A stretch of 64,000 nucleotides of DNA, from assembly GCA_905234275.1 (NCBI GenBank), contig CAJOHD010000010.1, positions 20,138 through 84,137 on the forward strand, in the 5' to 3' direction. The notes under the pieces were generated by a model that saw only the letters and a list, made by a program, of their open reading frames with translations, did no database searches and was not told the DNA's origin. Positions 1-8,209 of this stretch are shown piece after piece. Origin of the DNA: an uncultured Bacteroidales bacterium (lineage in GTDB: Bacteria; Bacteroidota; Bacteroidia; Bacteroidales; F082). The position numbers were made by a program, and so were the translations under genes. Every line of letters starts with the position of its first letter. The first letter of the stretch is position 1.

Positions 1-309
1 AGTCGTTTTGTCGGCCTTACCACTAACATAGACTTTGTCAAGATTCATAATTGCGCCATCATAGCATTGCGCGAGTGCTAGTGCATAAGCATATTCGGCT
101 CGAACTGTCTCATTGTCCTCCTGTTTTAATAAATCGGAATATTTATTAATAGCATGTTCAAAACCTGCATCCTGAACATTTTTCCTTGCCATTTTATGCT
201 TTTCGTTCATTGAAGCATCTTTATATATGCCTTGTGATGATGCCGTATCTGGGAGTAGCACCCCCAGAACAATAATTGCCCACAAAAGTATTACTCTGTT
301 ATTTGTCAT
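1..309 (-). CDS. Secreted TPR-like protein, N-terminal part only
   Basis: The reading frame runs off the left edge of the window, so only the first 103 codons are visible. The ATG (complement 307-309) overlaps the last 11 bases of the gene upstream of it, which suggests translational coupling. The product begins with a basic and hydrophobic signal sequence (MTNNRVILLWAIIVLG) ending near an Ala-Ser-Ser-Gln site. The visible mature part is helical and contains an Ala/Tyr-rich stretch (AEYAYALALAQCYDGA) resembling one tetratricopeptide-like helix pair. It is the third gene of a three-gene secreted-protein cluster. The family cannot be fixed from the fragment; TPR/Sel1-like is an inference from helix spacing only. 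Confidence 0.7.
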   Translation of the reverse strand, partial: MTNNRVILLWAIIVLGVLLPDTASSQGIYKDASMNEKHKMARKNVQDAGFEHAINKYSDLLKQEDNETVRAEYAYALALAQCYDGAIMNLDKVYVSGKADKTT

Positions 310-1165
310 CTTTACCAATTTTTTGTTCATTTATAGCTTTCTCCAATAGTTTATGATAGCTATCAGCGTTGTCGATTACTGATAATAATCCATCTCTAAA
401 TAAAAAATACAATCTGTTATCAACAAGCATTAACTGTTTAATATCTCCAAGAAGAAAAGGGTAAGACAATCCTTTGGATCCTATATAGTAACAAGCTTTT
501 TGGGTTGAATAAAACACACCATCTTCATATGATACAATAGACTGTATATCAGTATCGCCAATTGCAATAGGTATAAAGTCTTTTTCTGTTACATAAAAAA
601 CAATGACTCCAGAGGTGATATAACACTCCAATCCATCACCAACAATGTTTTCAATATGAAATGGCGTTGTAAACAATGTCACGTATTTTCCAGTATTTAT
701 TTCCATTAGCATAACACTACTCGAGTCTGCATCATGTTTAATAAAGTAAATATATCCATAATTAGCCGGGTATATATCGTAATTATCATCTGGCATAATC
801 ATAATGTTTGATACATTATAACCATCATATTTTTTTATCGTGTCTGAAACTTTACTTATTATTATAGTATCAATTATAAAAACATCCTCACTTCCATGCA
901 TCTTATCCGGCAATGAGAATGCAATTGGATTATCAATATTATCATTTGACAATAGTAACATATTGTCATCAATAAGCAAAAAAGGGAAATTAGAAATATC
1001 ATTATCAACCAGAATTGCATCTTTCGTCATTGTTGTAGGTAGTGAAATAAAATAATACAATGTGCTATCTGGAACAAATCCACTATATTTACTTTGGGCT
1101 ATACCATTTACATTTATTAATACCCCAATTATAATGATTATTATAGATAACTTGTTGTTTCTCAT
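299..1165 (-). CDS. Uncharacterised secreted protein, 288 aa
   Basis: I do not recognise the family. The protein starts with an N-terminal signal sequence (residues 1-24: Lys, then a run of isoleucines, then an Ala-Gln cleavage region), so it is exported. The remainder is rich in short beta strands separated by Asp/Asn turns (for example DGLECYITSGVIVFYVTE and DNRLYFLFRDGLLSVID), which could form a small beta-propeller or beta-solenoid. There is no C-terminal T9SS domain and no lipobox cysteine. It lies 12 bp downstream of the 430-aa secreted protein and overlaps the next gene by 11 bp, so all three are probably co-transcribed. It is visibly A+T-rich compared with the ATPase operon to the right. 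Confidence 0.7.
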   Translation of the reverse strand: MRNNKLSIIIIIIGVLINVNGIAQSKYSGFVPDSTLYYFISLPTTMTKDAILVDNDISNFPFLLIDDNMLLLSNDNIDNPIAFSLPDKMHGSEDVFIIDTIIISKVSDTIKKYDGYNVSNIMIMPDDNYDIYPANYGYIYFIKHDADSSSVMLMEINTGKYVTLFTTPFHIENIVGDGLECYITSGVIVFYVTEKDFIPIAIGDTDIQSIVSYEDGVFYSTQKACYYIGSKGLSYPFLLGDIKQLMLVDNRLYFLFRDGLLSVIDNADSYHKLLEKAINEQKIGKDDK

Positions 1166-1177
1166 ATACTATCTTTA

Positions 1178-2470
1178 TTATATAAATTTAAAAATCGTAG
1201 ATCTTGTCTTTTTGGAAACTTCAATCTGTTGTTTTTGTGCTTCTTTAAACAAATAGTTCGGATTTGCACCATTTTGTGCATCATTGATTATTTTTTTTGT
1301 TTTATTCCATGTACCAACATAAGTTTCCTTTACGAAGTCGCCAACAGTCAACGCTCGTTTAACAGTATTAAACGCAGAAGTAACACCAGTGACTGCTTCT
1401 TGAACATAATTCATCGTTGGTGAAAAAAATTTGTCTATCGCTATATCAGCTATTTTTTCAGTAGCACCAGGAATATCCCCAATCAAACGTTTCGTGCTAA
1501 TCGCGACACCATCACTAACACCATCAGTAAATGCTTTCAGCTTATCAACATTATCGCCACCTATTGGTGATAGATTATACATATCCAATATATTATTGAT
1601 GGTATTTAATTCTTCCACACCTACTTTTGTAACATTAAAAGATGCTATACTGACATCAAACGCAGCCTTTCCAACCTTATTAAATAAGTTATCTCCTTCT
1701 TTTGACAACTTTGGCAATTTTGCTTTATTCCTGTAATTCATCAAGGAATCTAACCTTTTTTGAACTCGTTCACATCTTTCGTCCAGTTCTTGCAATCTGA
1801 GTCTTTCGGGGTCCACAATTACTACTGGTCCATTGTTATTAGCTCTATAATCTTCAAGTGTCACTTGTTGATCTATCTTAGGATATATTTCCCTATTAGG
1901 TCTATAATTATAATTTATATCTGACTTATTCTCTTTATAATATTCATTACTTTGACGCATTATTGCATCATCATATTCATCATCTCCAGTATGTGCACTT
2001 AATTTATTAGGATTGTAACTTGTTGCATTATTGCTATTATAGCCCAATGCCTCCATTCTCATCATTAATTCTTCGTATGTATTTTGATTAATGTCTCTTT
2101 CTGTTGGAGAAAAAGTAAAACCATCACTACCAATACTATTATATAAACTAGGTTCTCCATTGTTTAAACCAAATGAGCCTTCACCAACATTACCTTGACA
2201 TGGAGTAGATGCAACTCTTGCATAGCAGCCACTGTTTGAATAATTAATCGTTCCCCACTCCCTTCTAACCTGCTCACATTCTTCTTGTGAATTGTATGTT
2301 TTAGCTGCTGCATTTAATGCCCCTTGTTCGTAAACCGCAACATGTAAAGTCGCAGATATGTTATTACATCCACCATAAAAGCTTTGGGTAGTTAAAGTGT
2401 AATGCCATTGCGCACTCACATTACCTATAATAAAGAGCAATGAAATAAAAAACAGAAATTTATACCTCAT
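1178..2470 (-). CDS. Uncharacterised secreted protein, 430 aa
   Basis: I do not recognise the family. Residues 1-20 are a classic signal peptide ending in VSAQ. The N-terminal mature part (about residues 21-100) carries four to five cysteines, suggesting disulfides and an envelope or extracellular location. The middle is Asn/Tyr-rich and likely flexible. From about residue 225 there is a charged helical segment, then a Gly/Ala/Val-rich region (about 300-400) that could be amphipathic. No sorting domain or enzyme motif is visible. It is the first gene of the left-edge secreted cluster, with a good -7 box 23 bp upstream. Candidate roles (effector, surface protein) are guesses only. Confidence 0.7.
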   Translation of the reverse strand: MRYKFLFFISLLFIIGNVSAQWHYTLTTQSFYGGCNNISATLHVAVYEQGALNAAAKTYNSQEECEQVRREWGTINYSNSGCYARVASTPCQGNVGEGSFGLNNGEPSLYNSIGSDGFTFSPTERDINQNTYEELMMRMEALGYNSNNATSYNPNKLSAHTGDDEYDDAIMRQSNEYYKENKSDINYNYRPNREIYPKIDQQVTLEDYRANNNGPVVIVDPERLRLQELDERCERVQKRLDSLMNYRNKAKLPKLSKEGDNLFNKVGKAAFDVSIASFNVTKVGVEELNTINNILDMYNLSPIGGDNVDKLKAFTDGVSDGVAISTKRLIGDIPGATEKIADIAIDKFFSPTMNYVQEAVTGVTSAFNTVKRALTVGDFVKETYVGTWNKTKKIINDAQNGANPNYLFKEAQKQQIEVSKKTRSTIFKFI

Positions 2471-2492
2471 AACAAAAAAGTTTTATACCTTG

Positions 2493-2500
2493 CAAAGGTA
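2493..2500 (-). promoter_or_regulatory. Promoter -7 box for the left-edge secreted operon
   Basis: On the minus strand the sequence TACCTTTG matches the Bacteroidetes -7 consensus TAnnTTTG, 23 bp before the start codon of the 430-aa gene. The -33 region is weak (T-rich without a clean TTTG). Confidence 0.5.
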
Positions 2501-2531
2501 GGCACAAAGTTTTTTATAAAACCGTATTACT

Positions 2532-2570
2532 GATGCGTATTACACACCAATTCGATGCAGCTTTTACACC
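2532..2570. repeat. Pair of 22-bp-spaced direct repeats, left of the HTH gene
   Basis: Two imperfect copies of a unit starting GATGC and ending TTACACACC/TTTTACACC lie at 2532-2548 and 2554-2570, exactly 22 bp apart. A second pair with the same spacing lies at 2883-2921, on the other side of the small HTH gene. Spacing of about two helical turns and the flanking of a regulator suggest operator sites, which is inference. Confidence 0.55.
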
Positions 2571-2572
2571 AT

Positions 2573-2827
2573 TTAAGAGCAGCGGTTGATACTGTTTTGG
2601 TTGTTAATATCTTGCTGAATATTATCGGAAATCTTTTGAAAAAAATTGCATCTTAAGCTAATGGAAATGCGACGAAGCAGACAAATATCAATATATTGAT
2701 TTTGAAGCACTCGACTGAGGTTGCTGCGGTCACAGAAAACCTGTCTCGAGAGCCAGGCTATGCTGCGGTCTTGCCTCTTCAGCTCTTCTTTGATGCAGTT
2801 CCCAATATGTAAACTATCCTCAGCCAT
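2573..2827 (-). CDS. Small XRE-like helix-turn-helix protein, 84 aa
   Basis: The core (from the ATG at complement 2825-2827) is typical of small Bacteroidetes HTH proteins: a helix with HIGNCIKEELKRQ, then SIAWLSRQVFCDRSNLSRVLQ, which reads as helices 2 and 3 of an XRE-type HTH, followed by a further helical segment. An upstream in-frame ATG at 2872 would add 15 hydrophobic residues unlike the family, so the inner start is preferred. The gene is flanked on both sides by GATGC...TTTTACACC direct repeats, which are candidate binding sites for its own product. It stands alone on its strand between the secreted cluster and the MNT-HEPN pair. DNA binding is inferred from the HTH pattern. Confidence 0.65.
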   Translation of the reverse strand: MAEDSLHIGNCIKEELKRQDRSIAWLSRQVFCDRSNLSRVLQNQYIDICLLRRISISLRCNFFQKISDNIQQDINNQNSINRCS

Positions 2828-2882
2828 ATAATTATGAAAGTGTAAAATTAGAAATTGATTCGGGATTATCATACATCTTTTT

Positions 2883-2921
2883 GATGCGGTTTTTACACTC
2901 TTAGGATGCTATTTTTACACC
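2883..2921. repeat. Second pair of 22-bp-spaced direct repeats, right of the HTH gene
   Basis: Copies at 2883-2900 and 2905-2921 both start with GATGC and carry TTTTTACAC, 22 bp apart. They lie upstream of the HTH gene start, where an autoregulatory operator would be expected. An inverted partial copy (GTGTAAAA) occurs at 2840-2847. From here to 3114 I see no further gene or structured element. Confidence 0.55.
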
Positions 2922-3114
2922 ATGATTTATTTATACAAAAATCGCGGGCATCTTGTCCTCAAGTATCAGGCATCGCCATGCCCACAAAGAAAAGACAATT
3001 CAACCCGCGAAAATACGAGCTGTAAGCCTTTATCTACTTCTTTGTTCAAATTGGCGATTTAGATACTTGAAAAGAATAAAAGCAAACGCTATCTAATTAT
3101 GTCAATGATTTATC

Positions 3115-3516
3115 TTATTTCTGTTTCGTAATTATATTCTTTACTTTATTTATATAATCTTTCACTTTCTCAAACAAAGGCTCAACTTCTTCTTTGTGCC
3201 ACTCCATGAAATCATCATAATCACCTGTATGGCGCATTGTTTGAAGTCTTGCCAATAATTGTGCATCGCTTTTTGCAAGTTTGTCTTCGCTGACAAATTT
3301 CTGACCAATCAAAGCTGTCACTCCAGCATGAGTCTTAACAATCATCTCATTTTGAATCAACAAGGCTGAAGATGCATAATAAACCGCATAATACAAACGG
3401 TTCGCCGCCAAGGTCCAATGGTTCAAACTGCCACAATCAACAGCTTCTTTGAATGTCTCTTCAGCTTTTTCAAGCCGATAATTCACCAACGCCTGTCTCT
3501 CTTCCCTATTTAGCAT
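3115..3516 (-). CDS. HEPN-domain protein, MNT-HEPN toxin-antitoxin pair
   Basis: This 133-aa all-helical protein matches the HEPN (UPF0332-like) family: a first helix with YRLEKAEETF, then NHWTLAANRLYYAVYYASSALL, the hallmark second helix, then a KTHAGV turn and a C-terminal helical pair. HEPN partners of minimal nucleotidyltransferases act as RNase toxins or as targets of AMPylation. The canonical R-x4-H RNase motif is not obvious here (R-H occurs as TMRHTGDY), so catalytic activity is uncertain. The start codon overlaps the last 7 bases of the nucleotidyltransferase gene, so the two proteins are translationally coupled and almost certainly act as a complex. Confidence 0.85.
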   Translation of the reverse strand: MLNREERQALVNYRLEKAEETFKEAVDCGSLNHWTLAANRLYYAVYYASSALLIQNEMIVKTHAGVTALIGQKFVSEDKLAKSDAQLLARLQTMRHTGDYDDFMEWHKEEVEPLFEKVKDYINKVKNIITKQK

Positions 3517-3833
3517 AATTTCACCCCTTCCCTCATTACATTTTTATAAAATGGTGTGATATGCCGTTGCTCCCACTGAGTGAACGTGTAAACCACAGGA
3601 TTAATTTCAACTCCCAACGACCATCCCAATGAAATAAATGGAAAAACCATTTGGTTGAAATCGTCATTGCTAACGCGGTCTCCTTTTAATAAGATAAGCA
3701 AATCCCAGTCGGAATCAGGTCTCGCATCATTGCGAGCTTGCGAACCATATAACAATAATTTGGCATCCTTGGGCAGAATTTCCTCTCCAAGTTGCTTTAT
3801 CAGATTTATTATTTCAAGTTTGTGCGCCGACAT
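3510..3833 (-). CDS. MNT-type nucleotidyltransferase, partner of HEPN
   Basis: This is a 107-aa minimal nucleotidyltransferase. Residues about 28-48 contain LLYGSQARNDARPDSDWDLL, i.e. the G-S-x-A-R motif followed by the D-x-D metal-binding pair, and a third acidic residue follows in GVEINPVVY. In characterised MNT-HEPN systems the MNT protein neutralises the HEPN toxin by adding AMP to a tyrosine. It is the first gene of the pair, has a good Bacteroidetes promoter 19 bp upstream, and overlaps the HEPN gene by 7 bp. The size and motif order are normal for the family, and no defect is seen. Confidence 0.87.
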   Translation of the reverse strand: MSAHKLEIINLIKQLGEEILPKDAKLLLYGSQARNDARPDSDWDLLILLKGDRVSNDDFNQMVFPFISLGWSLGVEINPVVYTFTQWEQRHITPFYKNVMREGVKLC

Positions 3834-3851
3834 ATCTCACATTTTCACCTG

Positions 3852-3882
3852 CAAAGATACAACAATTTTTCCCATTTGTCAA
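3852..3882 (-). promoter_or_regulatory. Promoter of the MNT-HEPN operon
   Basis: On the minus strand TTG (3880-3882), 20 nt, then TATCTTTG (3852-3859) fits the Bacteroidetes primary sigma consensus. The box ends 18 bp before the nucleotidyltransferase ATG. Confidence 0.6.
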
Positions 3883-3894
3883 GATTTTTAATCA

Positions 3895-3926
3895 TAAAAC
3901 AAAAAAGGACACCTTAAGGTGTCCTT
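3895..3926 (-). terminator. Rho-independent terminator of the V-ATPase operon
   Basis: A perfect 22-bp palindrome (3905-3926, arms AAGGACACCTT) is followed on the minus strand by TTTTTTGTTTT. It sits 47 bp after the atpK stop codon. The intervening 3930-3970 is a TTCTGTC/TTCTGAC low-complexity stretch. Confidence 0.85.
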
Positions 3927-3972
3927 AAAACATTCTGTCTTCTTTCTTCTGACTTCTGTCTTCTGAAAGAAT

Positions 3973-4413
<441 letters not shown>

Positions 4414-4468
4414 TTAAATTTAACACTTTTATTTTTTAACACTAATTATCACTAATTAACACTAATAC

Positions 4469-6247
4469 TTATTCTTTTAACGGATTATATTTCCTACCAG
4501 TTCCCTCATAACCTGAATTCTTGAAGAACTCAAGGAAATTAAGACGAAGCGGATGCACAAAGGCACCGAGGACGCACATCGCAACGTTCAGAGTGTGACC
4601 AATCACCACGATGACGATGAAAGCAATCCAACCTGCACCACCATCGCCAAGAGCCTGTAAGCCAATGGCATTGAATGCCTCACCAAGCTTGGCGCCAGCC
4701 AAACCGAGAGCGTACAGACGAAGGTAACTTAACACATCACCCAACAATCCAGTGGCGGTGTTGTAGGTCTCCCACAATCCCGAACCGAAATTTGCCAACG
4801 GATTTCTGTGCAAGTCGTTCAGGAAGAAGATACCCAACGCCGACAAGATGCCTATCACGATGATAATCCATTTCGTTACTACTGAATCGATTACGCCGAT
4901 CAAAGCGAGTCCACCGACAATGACGCCACCGACTATAAGCAAAGTCCAGCCCCATGTCCCGAGGGAGTTGAGGAAACCATTAACCTTAGTTGATTGATAC
5001 GTCTTCACAACCATCGCAAGGCAGATGTGCACGATACCGACGATAATCGCCAGCACCATGGTGCCGTCAAATCCTGCAATTTCTGTTGGAACCATGCATT
5101 TCTTCACCGCTTCAGGTATGATGCTCCATGTAAGCATATCCGTTGAGAAGAATGTATGGAACAGCAATCCGATGACCGTCGTCGCAATACCCAGCACCAC
5201 GCCGAGTTTTGCGATGTCAGGCATCATCTTCTTCAGCAAGAGGCTCGCCCCTATGAGCACCAAGCCGTAACCGGCATCGCCCATGCAGAAGGCAAAGAAC
5301 AGCATGAAGAATATCGAGATGAACACCGTCGGGTCGAACTCGTTGTACTTCGGGCGACCGTACATGTCGGTCAAAAGCTCGAACATCGAGACGAACTTGT
5401 TGTTTTTCAGCTTGATTGGAGGATTGTCGTCAACTTTGGCTTTGTCGACCAAATAAAGGACTCCTTCCCTATCAAGCATCTCTTTCACCTCAGCCTCTTT
5501 GTCAGCCGGAGCGAAACCCTCAAACACAGTGATGTAGTCAGCTGCCGCCTTGGTTCCTGAAACATGAGCCAAATGCAAATCGAGTTTCGAGAGTGTCTTG
5601 TCAAGCTCTTTCTGGATGTCGCTTTCATGACATTTCAGTTCCGAAAGATGACGATATTTCTTCTCGATTTCATATTGCAAATCATTGATTTTTTTCTCAA
5701 TATCCAAGCAATCGCAATCAGGAGCCGGCATTTCCTTCAAAGGAAAATCATAATTTTCATCATCGGAAACGACAACAAAATAAGTCGAAGAGCCATCAGA
5801 TGAGATCTCGCTCAAAGCGTAATTCTCCTTCCAAGCAGGATCCATCGCGGAGGTCTTTGCCTTATAGAAATGCAGTTTCAGTCCGTGTTCCTCAAGCTTC
5901 TTGAAGTTCTCCACTTCAAACTTTCCCCAAGGCAGACGCTCTTCCATCTCTTTATGAAGTTGCGACAGCTGAGCCTCCATCGTATCCTTCTCGTTAACCG
6001 TCTCAACGACGCTGTCAGCAAGGTCGCCGTACGTCTTGTCGGCAAACTCCGCTGGTGTCACATCTTTCAGCAATGACAGGGCTTTACGGTAAACTCCGGC
6101 ACGTGACCACATGTCTTCCGACTTATCATCCACAGGCTTTACGGAACGTGTGATGTCAACCACACCCACTTCCTGAAGCTTCTTCAGGAACTCTTCCGCG
6201 TCGCCACTCATGAGGATGAAGTTATATTTCGTCATTTCAGTTACCAT
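4469..6247 (-). CDS. atpI: V-type ATP synthase subunit I (stator / a-subunit)
   Basis: This is the membrane stator that forms the ion half-channels and connects to the peripheral stalk. The N-terminal half (to about residue 320) is soluble with long coiled coils (for example around KKINDLQYEIEKKYRHL). The C-terminal half has about seven to eight transmembrane segments including FISIFFMLFFAFCMGDAGYG and SYLRLYALGLAGAKLG, the latter holding the conserved channel arginine. I chose the ATG at 6245-6247 (product begins MVTEMTKYNF, 592 aa) because it overlaps the subunit D stop by 11 bases and has GGAGG six bases upstream; an ATG 18 bases further out is less family-like. It is followed by a 67-bp spacer with short TAACACTAAT-like repeats. 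Confidence 0.92.
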   Translation of the reverse strand: MVTEMTKYNFILMSGDAEEFLKKLQEVGVVDITRSVKPVDDKSEDMWSRAGVYRKALSLLKDVTPAEFADKTYGDLADSVVETVNEKDTMEAQLSQLHKEMEERLPWGKFEVENFKKLEEHGLKLHFYKAKTSAMDPAWKENYALSEISSDGSSTYFVVVSDDENYDFPLKEMPAPDCDCLDIEKKINDLQYEIEKKYRHLSELKCHESDIQKELDKTLSKLDLHLAHVSGTKAAADYITVFEGFAPADKEAEVKEMLDREGVLYLVDKAKVDDNPPIKLKNNKFVSMFELLTDMYGRPKYNEFDPTVFISIFFMLFFAFCMGDAGYGLVLIGASLLLKKMMPDIAKLGVVLGIATTVIGLLFHTFFSTDMLTWSIIPEAVKKCMVPTEIAGFDGTMVLAIIVGIVHICLAMVVKTYQSTKVNGFLNSLGTWGWTLLIVGGVIVGGLALIGVIDSVVTKWIIIVIGILSALGIFFLNDLHRNPLANFGSGLWETYNTATGLLGDVLSYLRLYALGLAGAKLGEAFNAIGLQALGDGGAGWIAFIVIVVIGHTLNVAMCVLGAFVHPLRLNFLEFFKNSGYEGTGRKYNPLKE

Positions 6248-6848
6248 ACTCTGCCTCCTCTTCAAGAATGTGTTTGTTCTTCACGATTTTCTGCGAAGCT
6301 TTGGAGAGGTTCTCCTCGTCTTCCATATATCGTTTTATCTTACGTATGGCTTCGTTATAGCCAGGAATCTGCACCTTTTCGTAAAGGTTGACTTTCTGAG
6401 TGGTCTTCTTACGTTGGTAATCCAAGATGCGGCTCACCTCGGTATAGACCTCCAACTCAATGCCAAGCTGCGCAAGGTTTTTCAGGATTTGCACTCCGTC
6501 GGCATACCACATCGGCTTGGTGAAGAGGTTGATGTCTTTCACATCGTAAAGCACCTCCTCCAACGCCGGCACTGGCACGCCTGCCACCTTCACGGTCTTC
6601 AACTTGACATCGGTCACTGATATCAGTCCTGGCTCAAACTCATTCCAAAGGCGGACCATATACTCATACGATTTGAGCTCGGTCTCCAGCTGTGCAACAA
6701 GGCTCTCCGAACGTTTCTTGGCTTTCTTCACCTCAAGGCGCAACGCACTCTCCTTGCTCTTCAGCGTCGGAAGTGCTCTGGTACGCGTCTTGAGCTGCTT
6801 GTTCAGCTCGTTCAGCGAAGTCTTATTATATTGAAATTTGATAGCCAT
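6237..6848 (-). CDS. atpD: V-type ATP synthase subunit D (central rotor shaft)
   Basis: This 203-aa, almost wholly helical protein forms the rotor axle that turns inside the A3B3 head. The N-terminus MAIKFQYNKTSLNELNKQL and the long N- and C-terminal coiled-coil segments (residues about 15-75 and 130-195) are characteristic; the V-ATPase D signature near NKTSL...L...L is seen. It lies 35 bp after subunit B, across a spacer made of TTATTGG/TTATTGC repeats, and overlaps subunit I by 11 bp. Its length is normal. Confidence 0.92.
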   Translation of the reverse strand: MAIKFQYNKTSLNELNKQLKTRTRALPTLKSKESALRLEVKKAKKRSESLVAQLETELKSYEYMVRLWNEFEPGLISVTDVKLKTVKVAGVPVPALEEVLYDVKDINLFTKPMWYADGVQILKNLAQLGIELEVYTEVSRILDYQRKKTTQKVNLYEKVQIPGYNEAIRKIKRYMEDEENLSKASQKIVKNKHILEEEAEYGN

Positions 6849-6883
6849 AATGTTTATTGGTTATTGCTTATTGGTTATTGACA

Positions 6884-8209
6884 TTAGGCTTCGCCTCTCC
6901 AATACTTCTCAATTAGTTTCTCCTTCAGACCTGTTTCTGCCTTTGTGAAATATTTACCGAAGAGCTCCCATGCGGTATCAAGCATCTCTTCGATAGAAAT
7001 GTTGACGTCGATGGCGAGCAGTCTTGTAGCGTATTCCTTAGCGTAGTCGAGGCAGCGGAGGTCGTAGTCGCTCAAGTCGAAGCCGTTTTCCAATTTCGTC
7101 TTTGCATTGGCGGCATCAGCATAAAGACGAACCGAAGTGTTCATCACGGCGCTGTGGTCCTCGCGGGTCTTCTTGTTCTGCACCAGCTGTTTCAGACGCG
7201 ACAGCGAGCGGAACGGGTCGACGATGACCTTACCCGAATCAGGGTCGGCACGCAAGAAGAGCTGTCCCTCGGTGATGTAACCGGTGTTATCCGGGATAGC
7301 GTGCGTGATATCGCCGTCGTTCAAAGTGGTGACAGCGATGATGGTGATTGAACCGCCATCAGGAAGCTGCACCGCCTTCTCGTAAATCTTTGCCAAATCT
7401 GAATAGAGTGAACCCGGCATTGAGTCCTTCGAAGGGATCTGGTCCATACGGTTCGACACGATACTCAGAGCGTCGGCGTAAAGCGTCATATCTGTAAGAA
7501 GCACAAGCACTTTCTCGTTTTTATCGACAGCGAAATACTCAGCGGCTGTCAGGGCCATGTCAGGAATCAAAAGACGCTCGACAGGCGGCTGGTCGGTGGT
7601 ATTCACGAAGCTGATGATCTTATGCAAAGCGCCAGCGCTCTCAAATTCATTCTTAAAGAACAGATAATCGTCGTTGGTCAAGCCCATACCGCCGAGGATG
7701 ATCTTATCTACGTCTGCGCGCAGAGCCACCATGCTCATCACCTGGTTATATGGCTGGTCAGGGTCGGCGAAGAACGGAATCTTCTGTCCGGAGACCAGCG
7801 TGTTGTTCAAGTCGATGCCAGCGATACCTGTAGGAATCAGCTGTGACGGCTGACGACGTTTGTATGGGTTCACTGATGGACCGCCAATCTGACGTTTCTC
7901 GCCTTCCACTGCCGGACCGCCGTCGATAGGCTCACCGTAGGCGTTGAAGAAACGTCCCGCGAGGTCGTCGCTCACGTTGAGTGACGGTGGCTCGCCGAAG
8001 AAGGTAACTTCAGCATTTGTCGGGATATCCTCTGTGCCGCCGAACACCTGCAGCGTCACGCTCTTGTCCTTGATTTTCACAACCTGTGCCAGACGACCTG
8101 CCACGAGAGCAAGCTCATCGTTTGCAACTCCTTGAGCCTCAAGGGTTACTGTCGCCTTGGTAATGGCGGTCAGCTTAGTATATATGCGTTGAAAAGCTTT
8201 CTCACTCAT
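6884..8209 (-). CDS. atpB: V-type ATP synthase subunit B (non-catalytic head)
   Basis: The 441-aa non-catalytic head subunit alternates with A in the A3B3 hexamer. It has the beta-barrel start (residues 1-75), a nucleotide-binding-fold core with the degenerate P-loop region (LVSGQKIPFFAD instead of a true GxxxxGK[ST]), and the conserved signature SLYSDLAKIYEKA with YITEGQL following. The start overlaps the subunit A stop by 8 bases, so A and B are translated together, as their 3:3 stoichiometry would favour. No anomalies are seen. Confidence 0.95.
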   Translation of the reverse strand: MSEKAFQRIYTKLTAITKATVTLEAQGVANDELALVAGRLAQVVKIKDKSVTLQVFGGTEDIPTNAEVTFFGEPPSLNVSDDLAGRFFNAYGEPIDGGPAVEGEKRQIGGPSVNPYKRRQPSQLIPTGIAGIDLNNTLVSGQKIPFFADPDQPYNQVMSMVALRADVDKIILGGMGLTNDDYLFFKNEFESAGALHKIISFVNTTDQPPVERLLIPDMALTAAEYFAVDKNEKVLVLLTDMTLYADALSIVSNRMDQIPSKDSMPGSLYSDLAKIYEKAVQLPDGGSITIIAVTTLNDGDITHAIPDNTGYITEGQLFLRADPDSGKVIVDPFRSLSRLKQLVQNKKTREDHSAVMNTSVRLYADAANAKTKLENGFDLSDYDLRCLDYAKEYATRLLAIDVNISIEEMLDTAWELFGKYFTKAETGLKEKLIEKYWRGEA

